A stretch of DNA of 64,000 bases from Puteibacter caeruleilacunae (lineage in GTDB: Bacteria; Bacteroidota; Bacteroidia; Bacteroidales; Prolixibacteraceae): positions 229,070 through 293,069 of the forward strand of contig SJCO01000011.1 of the NCBI GenBank assembly GCA_005217565.1, in the 5' to 3' direction. Positions 12,332 through 21,500 of this stretch are shown one piece after another; the first letter of the stretch is position 1, and the number at the start of each line of letters is the position of its first letter. The position numbers and the translations under genes are program-made. Below the pieces are notes generated by a model, which had not been told where the DNA came from, searched no databases, and was given only the letters and a program-made list of their open reading frames with translations.

Positions 12332-13356
12332 GATCTCTAAAACTTATCATCCTATGCATTACTTTAATGGCTGTTGTTTCGTGTACAACAACAAAAGATT
12401 TTACTATTGATGTATTAAATCCGGCGAAAAAAGACCTCATTTTCAAAGATAAAAATGTGGTTACCATTTCACGTAACTTCAAATTCATTAGCGATACGCT
12501 TCAGAATTACTACAAAAAGAATCAGTATTTCTACAAATCAAAAATAACTGCCAATACCGATAGTATAGCAATAGCTGCTTGTCTTGGTGGCTTTACGAGC
12601 AAACTGCGCGAGAAATCAAATATTAAAACCATCAAAATGATGGACAATAACCTTCCTGTTCAGCGCGGAAAAAGAATCCCAAGGCTTAGTTGGAATACAG
12701 TAGAAAGAATTTGTAATGATAGCAACTCTGATTTGTTGGTTTCATTAGAAACACTTACCTACCTCAATGTTGTACGCGATTATGCCGACCAGAATAGCGC
12801 AGAGGTGATTACTGGTGCTATATGGACGGTTTATGATCCATTTGAGAAAAAGCTTCTGGATCAATACACTAAAGCCGATACGGTTTACTGGGAAGGATTA
12901 GATGAGCTTGGAAACTACTCGGCCAGCAGGATTCCTGATCGTCTGACAGCCATCTCCCAAGCGAGTCAACTGGTAGGAGAAAACTATGCCAAACAGTTTG
13001 TTCCTTCATGGCAAACGGTAGGCCGCATGTTCTTTAGCCTTAACAATGAAGATTTCAAAAAGGCAGCTAAATTGGCTGATAAAAACAAATGGGAAGAAGC
13101 AGCTACGATATGGGCTAAGTATCAAAATTCAGAGAAACCCAGAATTTCATATTTTGCAAATTACAACCTGGCACAAGCTTCAGAGATGGAAGGAGACTTA
13201 AGAAAATCACTCCAATACATATCTGAGTGTCAGAAAATTGCAAAAATGAAAAGTAATGCTTATTTTAAAACCATCGCTAATAAATATGCGAGGATTTTGA
13301 AAAACAGACTAAACGCCGAGAAAAAACTTAACGAACAACTAAATGACACTGAGTAA
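12328..13356 (+). CDS. DUF6340-like lipoprotein, copy 2
   Basis: This is a 342-residue lipoprotein; the signal MRSLKLIILCITLMAVVSC has Cys19. The start at 12328 is preferred over the ATG at 12298 because it gives a proper signal peptide and overlaps the previous stop (ATGA), suggesting translational coupling. The layout matches its neighbours: an N-terminal segment starting VLNPAKKDLIFKDKNVVTI, a central domain ending in a YAKQFVPSW motif, and a TPR-like C-terminus with KWEEAATIWAKY and NLAQASEMEGDLRKSLQYI. Sequence divergence from copies 1 and 3 is high, so the duplication is old or the copies are specialised. The function is unknown. Confidence 0.75.
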   Translation: MRSLKLIILCITLMAVVSCTTTKDFTIDVLNPAKKDLIFKDKNVVTISRNFKFISDTLQNYYKKNQYFYKSKITANTDSIAIAACLGGFTSKLREKSNIKTIKMMDNNLPVQRGKRIPRLSWNTVERICNDSNSDLLVSLETLTYLNVVRDYADQNSAEVITGAIWTVYDPFEKKLLDQYTKADTVYWEGLDELGNYSASRIPDRLTAISQASQLVGENYAKQFVPSWQTVGRMFFSLNNEDFKKAAKLADKNKWEEAATIWAKYQNSEKPRISYFANYNLAQASEMEGDLRKSLQYISECQKIAKMKSNAYFKTIANKYARILKNRLNAEKKLNEQLNDTE

Positions 13357-14392
13357 ACAGATTTTTTATCTGGTAATCATTGTTGGTACCTTCTGTAGAT
13401 GTGTATCAATTATGAATGTTTCCAATTTTCAAACTGAGGTATTGCAGCCTTCGCTTTACTCCTTTTCAGATAAATACCGTGATGTAGCCATCATCAATCA
13501 GTCGGTATTTCTAGACTGTGACTCGACATATAATAAGACCTATTATAATGATGTAGGAACTCCTTACCCTGCCAACTATGATAGTATCCACTCAAATACG
13601 TGTGTAGAGGCATTGTTTGAAAGTGTTGTTGCTTCACAATATTTCGATACCCTGAAGGTTCTTCCATCCAATTGTAAAGTTTCACAGATATACACCGACA
13701 ATCGTCTGGATAAAGAAGAATTGGGATATATTCGTGAATTTTCTAATGCAGATTTACTAGTGGTATTGAACAACTTCCACTCTTTTAGCAATAACTATTA
13801 CAATAAAGATTCGGGTTTTCTACAGGCATCACATGTGGTTATTTCTCAATGGTCGTTGTATTCGTTAGTTGATACTTTTTATATGGAATCGCGTGTTGTG
13901 AAGGATACCATTAGCTGGGATACCTATGGCGTTACTTATAAAGCTGCAAAAAAGAAACTACCTACTGCTGAATACATGGTAAAAGAGAGCGCTCAGATTA
14001 TTGGCGAACAGTTTGCACACAAATTAGCACCACATTGGATTGTCGTTGATCGCTTACTCTATAAGTCAGGAAATATCGAATTCAAGCAGGCTGACATATA
14101 TGCCAAAGCCTTTCAATGGGAGCAGGCTAAAATGATTTGGGAGAAGTATATTGACAATGAAAATCAATACCTCTCAGCTAAATCAATGTTCAATATGGCT
14201 GTAGCATCAGAGATGCTTGGAGATGTAGAAAAAGCACTTGAATGGGTTATCAAATCATATCAATCAATGAAAGATAACCCAGATCATGCGAAAGTGTGTT
14301 TTGACTATATCGATATTCTCAATCGCCGTAAGTTTGAAACCCAGTTGTTAGATGTGCAAATCAAATTATCGGAACCTGATTCAGACCTATAA
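13343..14392 (+). CDS. DUF6340-like lipoprotein, copy 3
   Basis: This is a 349-residue protein with a short signal (MTLSKQIFYLVIIVGTFCRC) whose cysteines near residues 18-20 would serve as the lipidation site. It shares the family outline: an early segment (EVLQPSLYSFSDKYRDVAI), the central FAHKLAPHW motif equivalent to YAKQFVPSW in copy 2, and the C-terminal TPR-like repeat (QWEQAKMIWEKY, EMLGDVEKALEWV). It overlaps copy 2 by 14 nt and runs 6 nt into the convergent cysQ gene. It is probably part of the same envelope complex as copies 1 and 2. Confidence 0.72.
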   Translation: MTLSKQIFYLVIIVGTFCRCVSIMNVSNFQTEVLQPSLYSFSDKYRDVAIINQSVFLDCDSTYNKTYYNDVGTPYPANYDSIHSNTCVEALFESVVASQYFDTLKVLPSNCKVSQIYTDNRLDKEELGYIREFSNADLLVVLNNFHSFSNNYYNKDSGFLQASHVVISQWSLYSLVDTFYMESRVVKDTISWDTYGVTYKAAKKKLPTAEYMVKESAQIIGEQFAHKLAPHWIVVDRLLYKSGNIEFKQADIYAKAFQWEQAKMIWEKYIDNENQYLSAKSMFNMAVASEMLGDVEKALEWVIKSYQSMKDNPDHAKVCFDYIDILNRRKFETQLLDVQIKLSEPDSDL

Positions 14393-15202
14393 TATTGGCC
14401 TTCTTGCAATAAAGAATGGATTATACAAACATTCTTTATTGTACTGTAGCGGAGTTTCATTATCTATTAAAGTAACCGTACAACCACTTGCTACTGCAAT
14501 AGCATGACCGGCTGCCGTGTCCCACTCCATGATATTACTAAAACGAGGATACACATGAGCCTTGCCTTCAGCTAACATACAAAACTTAAGCGAACTGCCT
14601 CGAATTATGAATTCAGTATGCTCTTCTCCCTGTTCCTTGATGAAATCATCGATAAAATGTTGTGTTTCCTCATTCATGTGCGAGCGACTACCAACAATAC
14701 CTATTTTGCTATTATTATCAGTTAATGGTAATCTTATCCCACTTTTCAGAATTTCTTCAAGCTGAAGCTCTGCATTATTTAATTCGTACTTGTAAGCACC
14801 ATTACCAGTCATTCCCCAATATAGTTCACCAGTCACCGGACAATAAATTACTCCCATGGTAGGAGCATTATTCTCAATCAATGCAATGTTTACAGTAAAA
14901 TCAGTATTCCTACGAATGAATTCTTTTGTCCCATCCAAAGGATCGATTAGCCAGTACTTTTCCCAATGCTTACGCTCTTCGTAATCAGCAATAGTCTCCT
15001 CTTCACTAATTATAGGCAAACCAGTCTCTTTTAGGTCTTCCAGAATCACTTTACTTGCACGTTTATCAGCAATCGTAACAGGAGAATTGTCGGATTTAAT
15101 TTCAACGCCCATTTCAGTTTGGTGATAAACTTCCATGATTACTTTACCTGCCTTTATTGATGCTTCTATTGCTTTTTCCAACCAAATCTTGTACTTTTCC
15201 AT
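14387..15202 (-). CDS. cysQ: 3'(2'),5'-bisphosphate nucleotidase CysQ
   Basis: This 271-residue protein of the inositol-monophosphatase superfamily converts 3'-phosphoadenosine 5'-phosphate to AMP, clearing a by-product of sulfate assimilation. Metal-binding motifs are intact: the Glu run in PIISEEETIADYEER (about 65), DPLDGTKEFI (about 88-97), and the C-terminal EWDTAAGHAIAVASG (about 222-236). DPLDGTKEF with Lys-Glu after Gly-Thr is characteristic of CysQ as opposed to inositol monophosphatases. It is cytosolic. The last coding bases overlap the stop of the convergent lipoprotein gene, and the C-terminal coding part contains a perfect 12-bp hairpin that may end transcription from the other side. 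Confidence 0.9.
   Translation of the reverse strand: MEKYKIWLEKAIEASIKAGKVIMEVYHQTEMGVEIKSDNSPVTIADKRASKVILEDLKETGLPIISEEETIADYEERKHWEKYWLIDPLDGTKEFIRRNTDFTVNIALIENNAPTMGVIYCPVTGELYWGMTGNGAYKYELNNAELQLEEILKSGIRLPLTDNNSKIGIVGSRSHMNEETQHFIDDFIKEQGEEHTEFIIRGSSLKFCMLAEGKAHVYPRFSNIMEWDTAAGHAIAVASGCTVTLIDNETPLQYNKECLYNPFFIARRPIL
14407..14441. terminator. Perfect 12-bp inverted repeat inside the cysQ 3' end
   Basis: CAATAAAGAATG at 14407-14418 and CATTCTTTATTG at 14430-14441 pair perfectly around an 11-nt loop. It lies 15 nt after the stop of the six-gene operon and inside the cysQ coding region. It could stop or stabilise the operon transcript, but there is no clean T-run, so the terminator call is tentative. 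Confidence 0.4.
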
Positions 15203-15271
15203 TCTATTAAATTTACTCGGTGTTGTACGATGCTACAATTCAACCAATGCGAGTAATACCCTATTTATTGA

Positions 15272-15817
15272 ATGTCGTTAAATATAGCTCGAATGTACAC
15301 AATAATTGATATAGAAACTACTGGTGTCAGTGCTCAAAAAGGAAAAATTACTGAAATAGCAATCTATTCTCACAATGGTACACGTTTAACCAATGAATTC
15401 CATTCGTTAATCAATCCTGAGTGTCAAATACCTTATTATATAACAAAGCTTACGGGAATTTCGAACCAAATGGTTGCCAATGCCCCTAAATTCTTTGAAG
15501 TAGCTCGTGATATTCTTGAAATAACTGCAGGGAAAATATTTGTAGCCCACAATGCCGCATTCGACTATGGTTTTATGCGCGAAGAATTTGCTCAGTTAGG
15601 ATACGATTTCAAGCGACAAACACTTTGTACTGTACAATTAAGTCGGAAGCTTCTTCCAGGACATCGGTCATACAGTTTAGGTAAGCTCTGTAATGATCTG
15701 GATATTGAGATTAATGGAAGACACAGGGCTGCAGGTGATGCCTTAGCTACTGTGAAGCTATTCGAGATTCTTATGGAAAAGAATCAAACGAAAGAAAAAA
15801 ATCTGTTCAACAAATAA
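15272..15817 (+). CDS. DnaQ-like DEDD-family 3'-5' exonuclease
   Basis: This 181-residue protein consists of little more than an exonuclease domain. ExoI is IIDIETTG (acidic Asp/Glu pair), ExoII is FVAHNAAFDYGFM, and ExoIII is GRHRAAGDALAT, giving a DEDDh active site as in the proofreading epsilon subunit of DNA polymerase III. The ATG at 15272 is used here; a second ATG at 15293 would start directly before the first strand (MYTIIDIETT) and may be the true one. It is cytosolic, removing nucleotides from the 3' end of DNA or RNA. It could be the epsilon subunit or a stand-alone repair or RNA exonuclease. Confidence 0.8.
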   Translation: MSLNIARMYTIIDIETTGVSAQKGKITEIAIYSHNGTRLTNEFHSLINPECQIPYYITKLTGISNQMVANAPKFFEVARDILEITAGKIFVAHNAAFDYGFMREEFAQLGYDFKRQTLCTVQLSRKLLPGHRSYSLGKLCNDLDIEINGRHRAAGDALATVKLFEILMEKNQTKEKNLFNK

Positions 15818-15827
15818 TTATCAAATA

Positions 15828-15862
15828 AAACACCCCAAATACTTATCGCATTTGGGGTGTTT
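15828..15862. terminator. Bidirectional terminator
   Basis: Arms AAACACCCCAAA and TTTGGGGTGTTT pair perfectly around an 11-nt loop, with A-rich and T-rich flanks on both sides. It separates the convergent exonuclease and DUF5606 genes. Confidence 0.85.
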
Positions 15863-15883
15863 AAGGTTATCTATAACCAATAC

Positions 15884-16300
15884 TTATTCTTCAGTCTTTT
15901 CTTCTTCTACAACCTCTTCTTCGAAGTTAAGAAGTTCTGCTTTATGAAGAACATTGTACCATTGAACAATTTTCTTCATATCTGATACATATACACGATC
16001 CTCATCATACTCAGGAATAGCCTCTTCAAAGAAAGCTTTCAACTCGTTGTTTGATGATTTGTGGCTAATAGCCTCTCCACCTTCTGTATTGTCAGCGATT
16101 TTCTTAAAAACATCCTTCAATGGAAGTTCTTCATCATATGTATATAAAGCGATATCCTCTAATGCACTAATACGGGCACTAGCATAGGCTGGCATTCTTT
16201 TTCCTGTAACTAAAGATTCAACAATAATTGTGTTCTTAGCTTCTGATACAAGCTTGAATAATCCGCCCTGTCCTGAAATTGCTAATATTCCTTTCAACAT
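15884..16300 (-). CDS. DUF5606-like conserved Bacteroidota protein
   Basis: This 138-residue protein begins MLKGILAISGQGGLFKLVSEAKN, the conserved opening of a small family seen across Bacteroidota. The first 55 residues form a compact beta-rich domain; IVESLVTGKRMPAYASARIS recurs in the family. The next part is helical, and the C-terminus is very acidic (EEEVVEEEKTEE). No signal peptide, so it is cytosolic. The function is unknown. It stands alone, convergent with the exonuclease gene, with a long upstream region of about 800 bp that contains an inverted repeat and other promoters. Confidence 0.75.
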   Translation of the reverse strand: MLKGILAISGQGGLFKLVSEAKNTIIVESLVTGKRMPAYASARISALEDIALYTYDEELPLKDVFKKIADNTEGGEAISHKSSNNELKAFFEEAIPEYDEDRVYVSDMKKIVQWYNVLHKAELLNFEEEVVEEEKTEE

Positions 16301-16624
16301 AACTCTAAAAATTTATTTCTCCTGTCATTTAATATGTGTTCCTAAATGAGTAAAGCTGGTTATCATTCAGGATATCCGATCTTCTCTATTAATCTTCACC
16401 ATGCTAATCGCAATGATAAAGGTTGACTACCTATGATTAATAAAGTTGATTATCATTGCATGCGAATATAACATTATTTGCCCAACCTCATTCATTCCGA
16501 TAGGGAAAAATGCTCCTTAAAAGTACCTTTAAATCTTAACAAATATGGAAAGTCCTGATAGCTAAATTATTATTTAAGTACTAAATGTGACAAGTACATT
16601 TTTTTGATTTTTTTTGAATGTTTT

Positions 16625-16656
16625 TTTGCGTGTTTATGTTTTACAACATATATTTG
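16625..16656 (+). promoter_or_regulatory. Canonical Bacteroidota promoter
   Basis: TTTG at 16625-16628 and TATATTTG at 16649-16656 are separated by 20 bp, a full match to the TTTG / TAnnTTTG consensus of this phylum. Initiation is expected near 16662. No start codon with an open frame follows before the terminator at 16707. Confidence 0.75.
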
Positions 16657-16661
16657 CGCCG

Positions 16662-16738
16662 GTTTTAATGGGTATTTATATTCATAGTTTTTGGTTTAGT
16701 TAGGCTATAAGGATAGAACACTCTATCCTTATTTTTTT
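16662..16738 (+). ncRNA. Candidate small RNA of about 75 nt
   Basis: It is bounded by a consensus promoter (ending 16656) and an intrinsic terminator: ATAAGGATAG (16707-16716), 6-nt loop, CTATCCTTAT (16723-16732), then a T7 run starting at 16732. The transcript would be about 75 nt. No family was recognised. It could alternatively be the attenuated leader of the sigma gene at 17117, but a separate promoter-like element lies downstream. Confidence 0.55.
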
Positions 16739-17116
16739 ATCCCTACCCCATCTAAATACTTTACTCTCTGATGCTTTCTTGGAATTCAAAAGATTAAAAA
16801 TCTCCAATATTGATTAATTTTGTGCATTATTATGTGTACTACTATGTTTTAGAACAGCTAAATCCTTTCCTTAAATTGGTCACATTTTAGCGATAATTCC
16901 GTAAATTGAGGATAACAAAAGCCCAGAAAGCTAAGCATTCAGTTTTTGTGACATTTACAAGGTAAAACTGATTTTTTTCAACATTCATATTAGAGTATAG
17001 AGAAAATTTATAGGTGTATCAAAAATATCTAAATCAGATATAGATATCCGTTTTTCTTCTCTAAGTTTGAAGTAGAAACAAAAAAGAAAATAAATAACCT
17101 ATAAAAGATAAATGCC

Positions 17117-17626
17117 ATGACACAAATTCAGTTCAATAACAAATTATTAGGACTTAAAGAAAGGTTATTATACTATGCTCTAAGTCTAACGTCAGATCCA
17201 GACAAAGCAAACGACCTACTTCAAGAAACTTTTCTGAAGGCGCTTTCTTATAGAGATAAGTTTACTCAAAACACCAATTTCAGTGCATGGGTTCATACGA
17301 TAATGAAGAATACCTTTATCAATGACTATAGGAAGAAGATTAAGACACGTAGTACTTTCTACGGATCAAACAACGACCTACATTTGAAATTTTCCAAGAG
17401 TAGATTATATCCTTCACCAGACTCATTCTACAACTCAAAAGAGATTGTAAGAGAAATTAACAGTCTTAGTGGAGATTACAGAGTACCTTTCCAAATGTTT
17501 TTGGATGGTTACAAATACAAAGAAATTGCTGAACACTTAGATTTACCTCTAGGTACAGTTAAGAGTCGCATTTTCTTCACTCGTAAAAAGCTTGAAAAAT
17601 CGCTAAATGAATTTGTTGAAAATTAG
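17117..17626 (+). CDS. ECF-type sigma-70 family factor
   Basis: This 169-residue protein has region 2 at about residues 10-75 (LTSDPDKANDLLQETFLKALSYRDKF, then FSAWVHTIMKNTFINDYRK) and region 4 at about 110-165 (ISLSGDYRVPFQMFLDGYKYKEIAEHLDLPLGTVKSRIFFTRKKL in outline), both complete. No anti-sigma gene is adjacent; the next gene is a DJ-1 protein beyond a terminator. Stand-alone ECF factors of this shape are widespread in Bacteroidota and some respond to oxidative stress, which would fit the DJ-1 neighbour, but that link is speculative. The long upstream region points to complex control of its expression. Confidence 0.88.
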   Translation: MTQIQFNNKLLGLKERLLYYALSLTSDPDKANDLLQETFLKALSYRDKFTQNTNFSAWVHTIMKNTFINDYRKKIKTRSTFYGSNNDLHLKFSKSRLYPSPDSFYNSKEIVREINSLSGDYRVPFQMFLDGYKYKEIAEHLDLPLGTVKSRIFFTRKKLEKSLNEFVEN

Positions 17627-17656
17627 TTACCTACAATTTTTAATACATCTACAATC

Positions 17657-17689
17657 AAAAAAGATTCCTGTTCTTCGGGAATCTTTTTT
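17657..17689 (+). terminator. Rho-independent terminator after the ECF sigma gene
   Basis: AAAAAAGATTCC and GGAATCTTTTTT pair around a short loop (TGTTCTTCG region) and run into a T-rich tract, 30 nt after the stop at 17626. Confidence 0.8.
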
Positions 17690-17870
17690 ATTTTTATACA
17701 ACTTGATCAGAAAATCCTTCTCATCCTATCACTCGATGGTAGCGCCAGAAGGATGCTAAAGAAATATTGGATCCTTGTTAAATATTTTAGGCTTACGCAG
17801 TCAAAAAGTCCTTTTAATCTGGAAATCTAATAATCTTTTAATTAGTTTTGAATCGTAAAAATTTTGACCA

Positions 17871-18419
17871 ATGAAGAAAGTATGTGTTCATTTAGCCACT
17901 GGATTTGAAGAAGTGGAAGCAATAAGCATCATAGATGTATTAAGACGAGCAGAAATCGATCTTACCACTGTTTCCATTACCGGAGATAAGGTGGTTGTTG
18001 GCGCTCAGAATATCCCTGTTGTAGCTGATGTGCTTTTTGAAGATGTAAACTACGAAGAATTTGATATGATCGTTCTTCCTGGAGGTATACCAGGAGCAAC
18101 AAATCTTGATGAACATGAAGGTTTAAGATCACAAATCAAGACTTTTGATGGTGCTGGAAAGCATTTAGCTGCTATTTGTGCTGCTCCTATGGTGTTTGGT
18201 CACCTTGGACTACTTAAAGGAAAAGACGCTATTTGTTATCCTGGTTTTGAATCTCATCTTGAAGGAGCTAACGTTGTTGATGCTCCAGCAGTAAAATCGG
18301 GCAATATCATTACAGGAAAAGGTCCTGGAACTGCTTTACACTTTGCATTAAAGATTGTTGAAGAGTTGAAAGGTGCAGATTTAGCAATGCAATTGAAAAA
18401 TGGTATGCTTATTAACTAA
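17871..18419 (+). CDS. DJ-1/PfpI (YajL-like) family protein
   Basis: This 182-residue cytosolic protein has the DJ-1 fold. The nucleophile-elbow cysteine is Cys103 in LAAICAAPMVFG and the conserved Glu is in the GFEEVEAI motif (about 12-18). The C-terminal part GKGPGTALHFALKIVEEL is the family's helix after the active site. Length and motifs fit the YajL/DJ-1 branch, proposed as protective chaperones or glyoxalase/deglycase enzymes; which activity applies cannot be told from sequence. A terminator with an unusual nested structure follows, facing the end of the convergent TPR gene. Confidence 0.88.
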   Translation: MKKVCVHLATGFEEVEAISIIDVLRRAEIDLTTVSITGDKVVVGAQNIPVVADVLFEDVNYEEFDMIVLPGGIPGATNLDEHEGLRSQIKTFDGAGKHLAAICAAPMVFGHLGLLKGKDAICYPGFESHLEGANVVDAPAVKSGNIITGKGPGTALHFALKIVEELKGADLAMQLKNGMLIN

Positions 18420-18445
18420 GCAAAAAAGAATACTATAAAAATTTT

Positions 18446-18518
18446 AAGTCCTACCGGGTAAATTAAAATCCTTATCACACCTTACAAAACTAAAAAAGCC
18501 CGGTAGGGCTTTTTTTTA
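18446..18518. terminator. Terminator with nested alternative stems
   Basis: A compact hairpin AAAAAAGCCC-GGTA-GGGCTTTTTT (18492-18516) with a T-run is a standard terminator. The segment 18446-18458 (AAGTCCTACCGGG) is also complementary to 18499-18511 (CCCGGTAGGGCTT), with one G-T pair, so a longer mutually exclusive stem can form. It lies between convergent genes. Confidence 0.7.
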
Positions 18519-21500
18519 TTTCATACTATTCTGAGCAATCTGTTGTTTAATCTTGTTCAACTGTTCTCGAGGATACGATTTAGAGGAATCGGCTTCCATT
18601 GCCTTTCGATAATAGAACCTTGCCACACCATAATCTTTCGAGTAGAATGCTTTATCAGCCTTGCCTATAAATTTGGCATAATCACTACCATCATTTTGCT
18701 CCTCTTTCGTTTGTGTTAAGCGAGCAATTTCTCGTAGTTGGTCTTTTGCATATGACGAACCTCCATTCAACTTTAATGCTTTGTTATAGTAGAATCGAGC
18801 AACACCGTACTCATTGGTTCTCATTGCATGGTCAGCTTTAGCAAGCCATTGGTCAAACTCCTTATGATCATCTTCTTGTTGATGAACAAGATTGTGGATT
18901 TTCTTAAGCTGCTCTCTAGGATAGCTATCTCTATCATTAATGGTCAGCGCTTTCTGATAATGGAAACGTGATACTGAATAGTTTTTAGCAGTCAGTTCTC
19001 GATCAGCAGTTCGGATATGCTCCTCATATTTTCTCATCTCCTCCTCATCCATTAGCGACTTCAGTAGCTCCCCAATCTTTCTTACACGACCTTCACAGTA
19101 AACATCACCTGGTTTAAAGTTCAAAGCAGTATGATAAAAGTAACGAGCAATACAGTAATCCTCTTTACTAAAGGCTTTATCAGCTTTCTTCAATGCATCT
19201 TCAAATCCTTTATTCCTGTTAGCTCTCTCCATATCTGCAACAGTAAACTTCTCATCTAAAGAATAAGCCACCTCTACATTTTGCTTCAGTTGCTCACGTT
19301 GCGCATTCAACCGATCGGCTTCCAACTGCGATAACAGTTGATCAATTTTTGCAATCTGGTTTTTTGGATACTTTTCTGAAGGCTTCAACGAAGACGCAAG
19401 TTGGTAGTCCATTCTTGCTGCCGAATAGTTAACAACATTAAATGCCTTATCAGCCTTGGCAATAGCCGCTTGATAAGAGCGTTCAATCTCTTCCTTATCC
19501 GCCTTCTTTTGTTTGTTCTCAGCCAACAATTGTGTTGCTTCTTTTATTCTACCTGCAGGATACTTTTCCTGAGGTTTATATCCTAATGCCTCAGAATACT
19601 TATTCATTGCATTCACATAGTCGCCAGTATTAAAGAAACGATCTCCAGCTGCAACAGCATTTCGATATAAAGTATCACGCTCAGCAATCTGTCGTTTAAT
19701 TTCTTTAATCTGATCCGTTGGATATTGTTCGTCTGGCTTTATATTCAGTGCATTATTGTAAGCAGTCAATGCATCTTCCAAAGTACCATTAGCATAGGTA
19801 TCGTTCGCCAATTTAATCGCAGCATCGTATCTTGCATCCAGATCATCCTGTTTCTGTTTCAGCGATCTTGCTCTGCTAATCAAACGATCTATTTCCTTTT
19901 TGTTCTCTGGTAACACCTCCAATGCCTTATTGTAGAAATCAATACCTGAATCATAGGCTTTAAGATCAACGGCGTTATTTCCTTCACTCACCAATCCCTG
20001 ATAAGCCAACAAGTTTGCACGTTTAACAGAATCCTTCTCTGCCTTGGCTCTTTCTAAAGCAAGCATCTCCTGTCGTTTTCGCTCCTCAGTCATCAAGCGT
20101 TCAATCTCTTTAATACGACGTTTAGGATAATCCTTGTCGTTATAGATTGCCAATGCAGCTTCATACAATGCTTTGGCATCTTCTAAATTCTTTGCTCTAA
20201 ATTCAATATCTGCTTTTTCAATAGCCTGAGCATATTTCTCGTCGGTCGCTTTCTTCAGTGCTGCAGCATTTGCGGCTTCAATCTTAGCAATACGCTCTGC
20301 CTCTGACCGCTGTAGGAAGATACTATCAATCTCAGCAATTTTATCTACAGGATACTGTTGATCAGGTTTTAGATTAGATGCCTCAACATATTGACTCCTT
20401 GCATCATTCAATTGATCTCTACCAAAGAATGAGTCTCCTCTTTCCACCGCTTTATTATAGGCCACTTCAAGCTGCTTCGCATTCTCTTGATCGATAAACC
20501 ACTGATCTATAAATGCGATTTGATCCTTTGGATATTGTTCCAATGGTTTTACTTTCAATGCATTCTGATATTGCCCTTTGGCTTCATTAAATTTTTCAGC
20601 CTTAAACAATTCATTCGCCCTTGTGATAATACCAGCATATTCATTCTCAATTCTTACACGCTCCTGCTCCTCTCTTGCCAGTCGATCAATCATTGCCAGA
20701 GTCTCATTTAAACGACGTGTTGCATATCGATCATTTTGCTTCACTTCCAAAGCACGCTCAAATGAAGCTTTAGCATCGTTAAACAATTCATTTTTAAACT
20801 GTTCATCACCTTGTGTAATAAGGTCATTATATTGCGCCTCTCTAGCCTGTCTCTTTTGTTGGAATATCTTATCAATCTCAGCAATCTTCTCCTGAGGATA
20901 AGTCTTATCAGGGAAAATGGCTAATGCTTCATTGTATCCCACTTTTGCAGCGATAAAATCCTCAGCACTCATGGCGGCATCTCCTTTAGCAATTGCCTCA
21001 TCATAAGCTTGCTGTTTTACCTTCATTTCTGCTGCCAAACGGGCACGCTCTGCAATCTTATCCTCCAAAATACGGATCTGAGTTGCCGGATACTTTTCAT
21101 CAGGCTTAATCTCACTGGCTTTAAGGTATGCATCCTTTGCTGCAGTCAAGTCATCAGCATGATATAATGAATCGGCCAATGCAATACCATCTTCATAAGC
21201 CACCCTTATGCGATTTTGTTCCTGTAATTGGGCCAAATAGTCATCAATCTTCTGAATCTGTCGCTTAGGATAATCCTCTTCAGGCTTAAAAGTCAGCGCC
21301 TCTTTAAACTTCTCACGAGCAAATTCAAGCTCCTTACGTTTGAAAGCCTTATTTGCCTGATCAATAGCAGCCATATAACCTTCATCATTCAATCGGATTT
21401 GCTCAAGGATATCCTTAATCTCTTCAATTCGTTGTTTAGGATATTGCTCGTCAGGTTTAACGTGACTAGCTTCCTGGTAGCGAAGTGTTGATGTTGCGTA

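Larger units (their letters stand above)
16301..17116. other. Long intergenic region with inverted repeat, two promoters and a small-RNA candidate
   Basis: No ORF is credible here. The left part has a perfect 10-bp inverted repeat, GCAATGATAA (16410-16419) with TTATCATTGC (16450-16459), and a related GTTATCATT near 16360. The middle has a canonical promoter followed by a terminator (16625-16738). The right part has a second promoter-like pair, TTTG at 16819-16822, 20 bp, TATGTTTT at 16843-16850, which could drive the ECF sigma gene at 17117 with a leader of about 260 nt. Confidence 0.6.
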
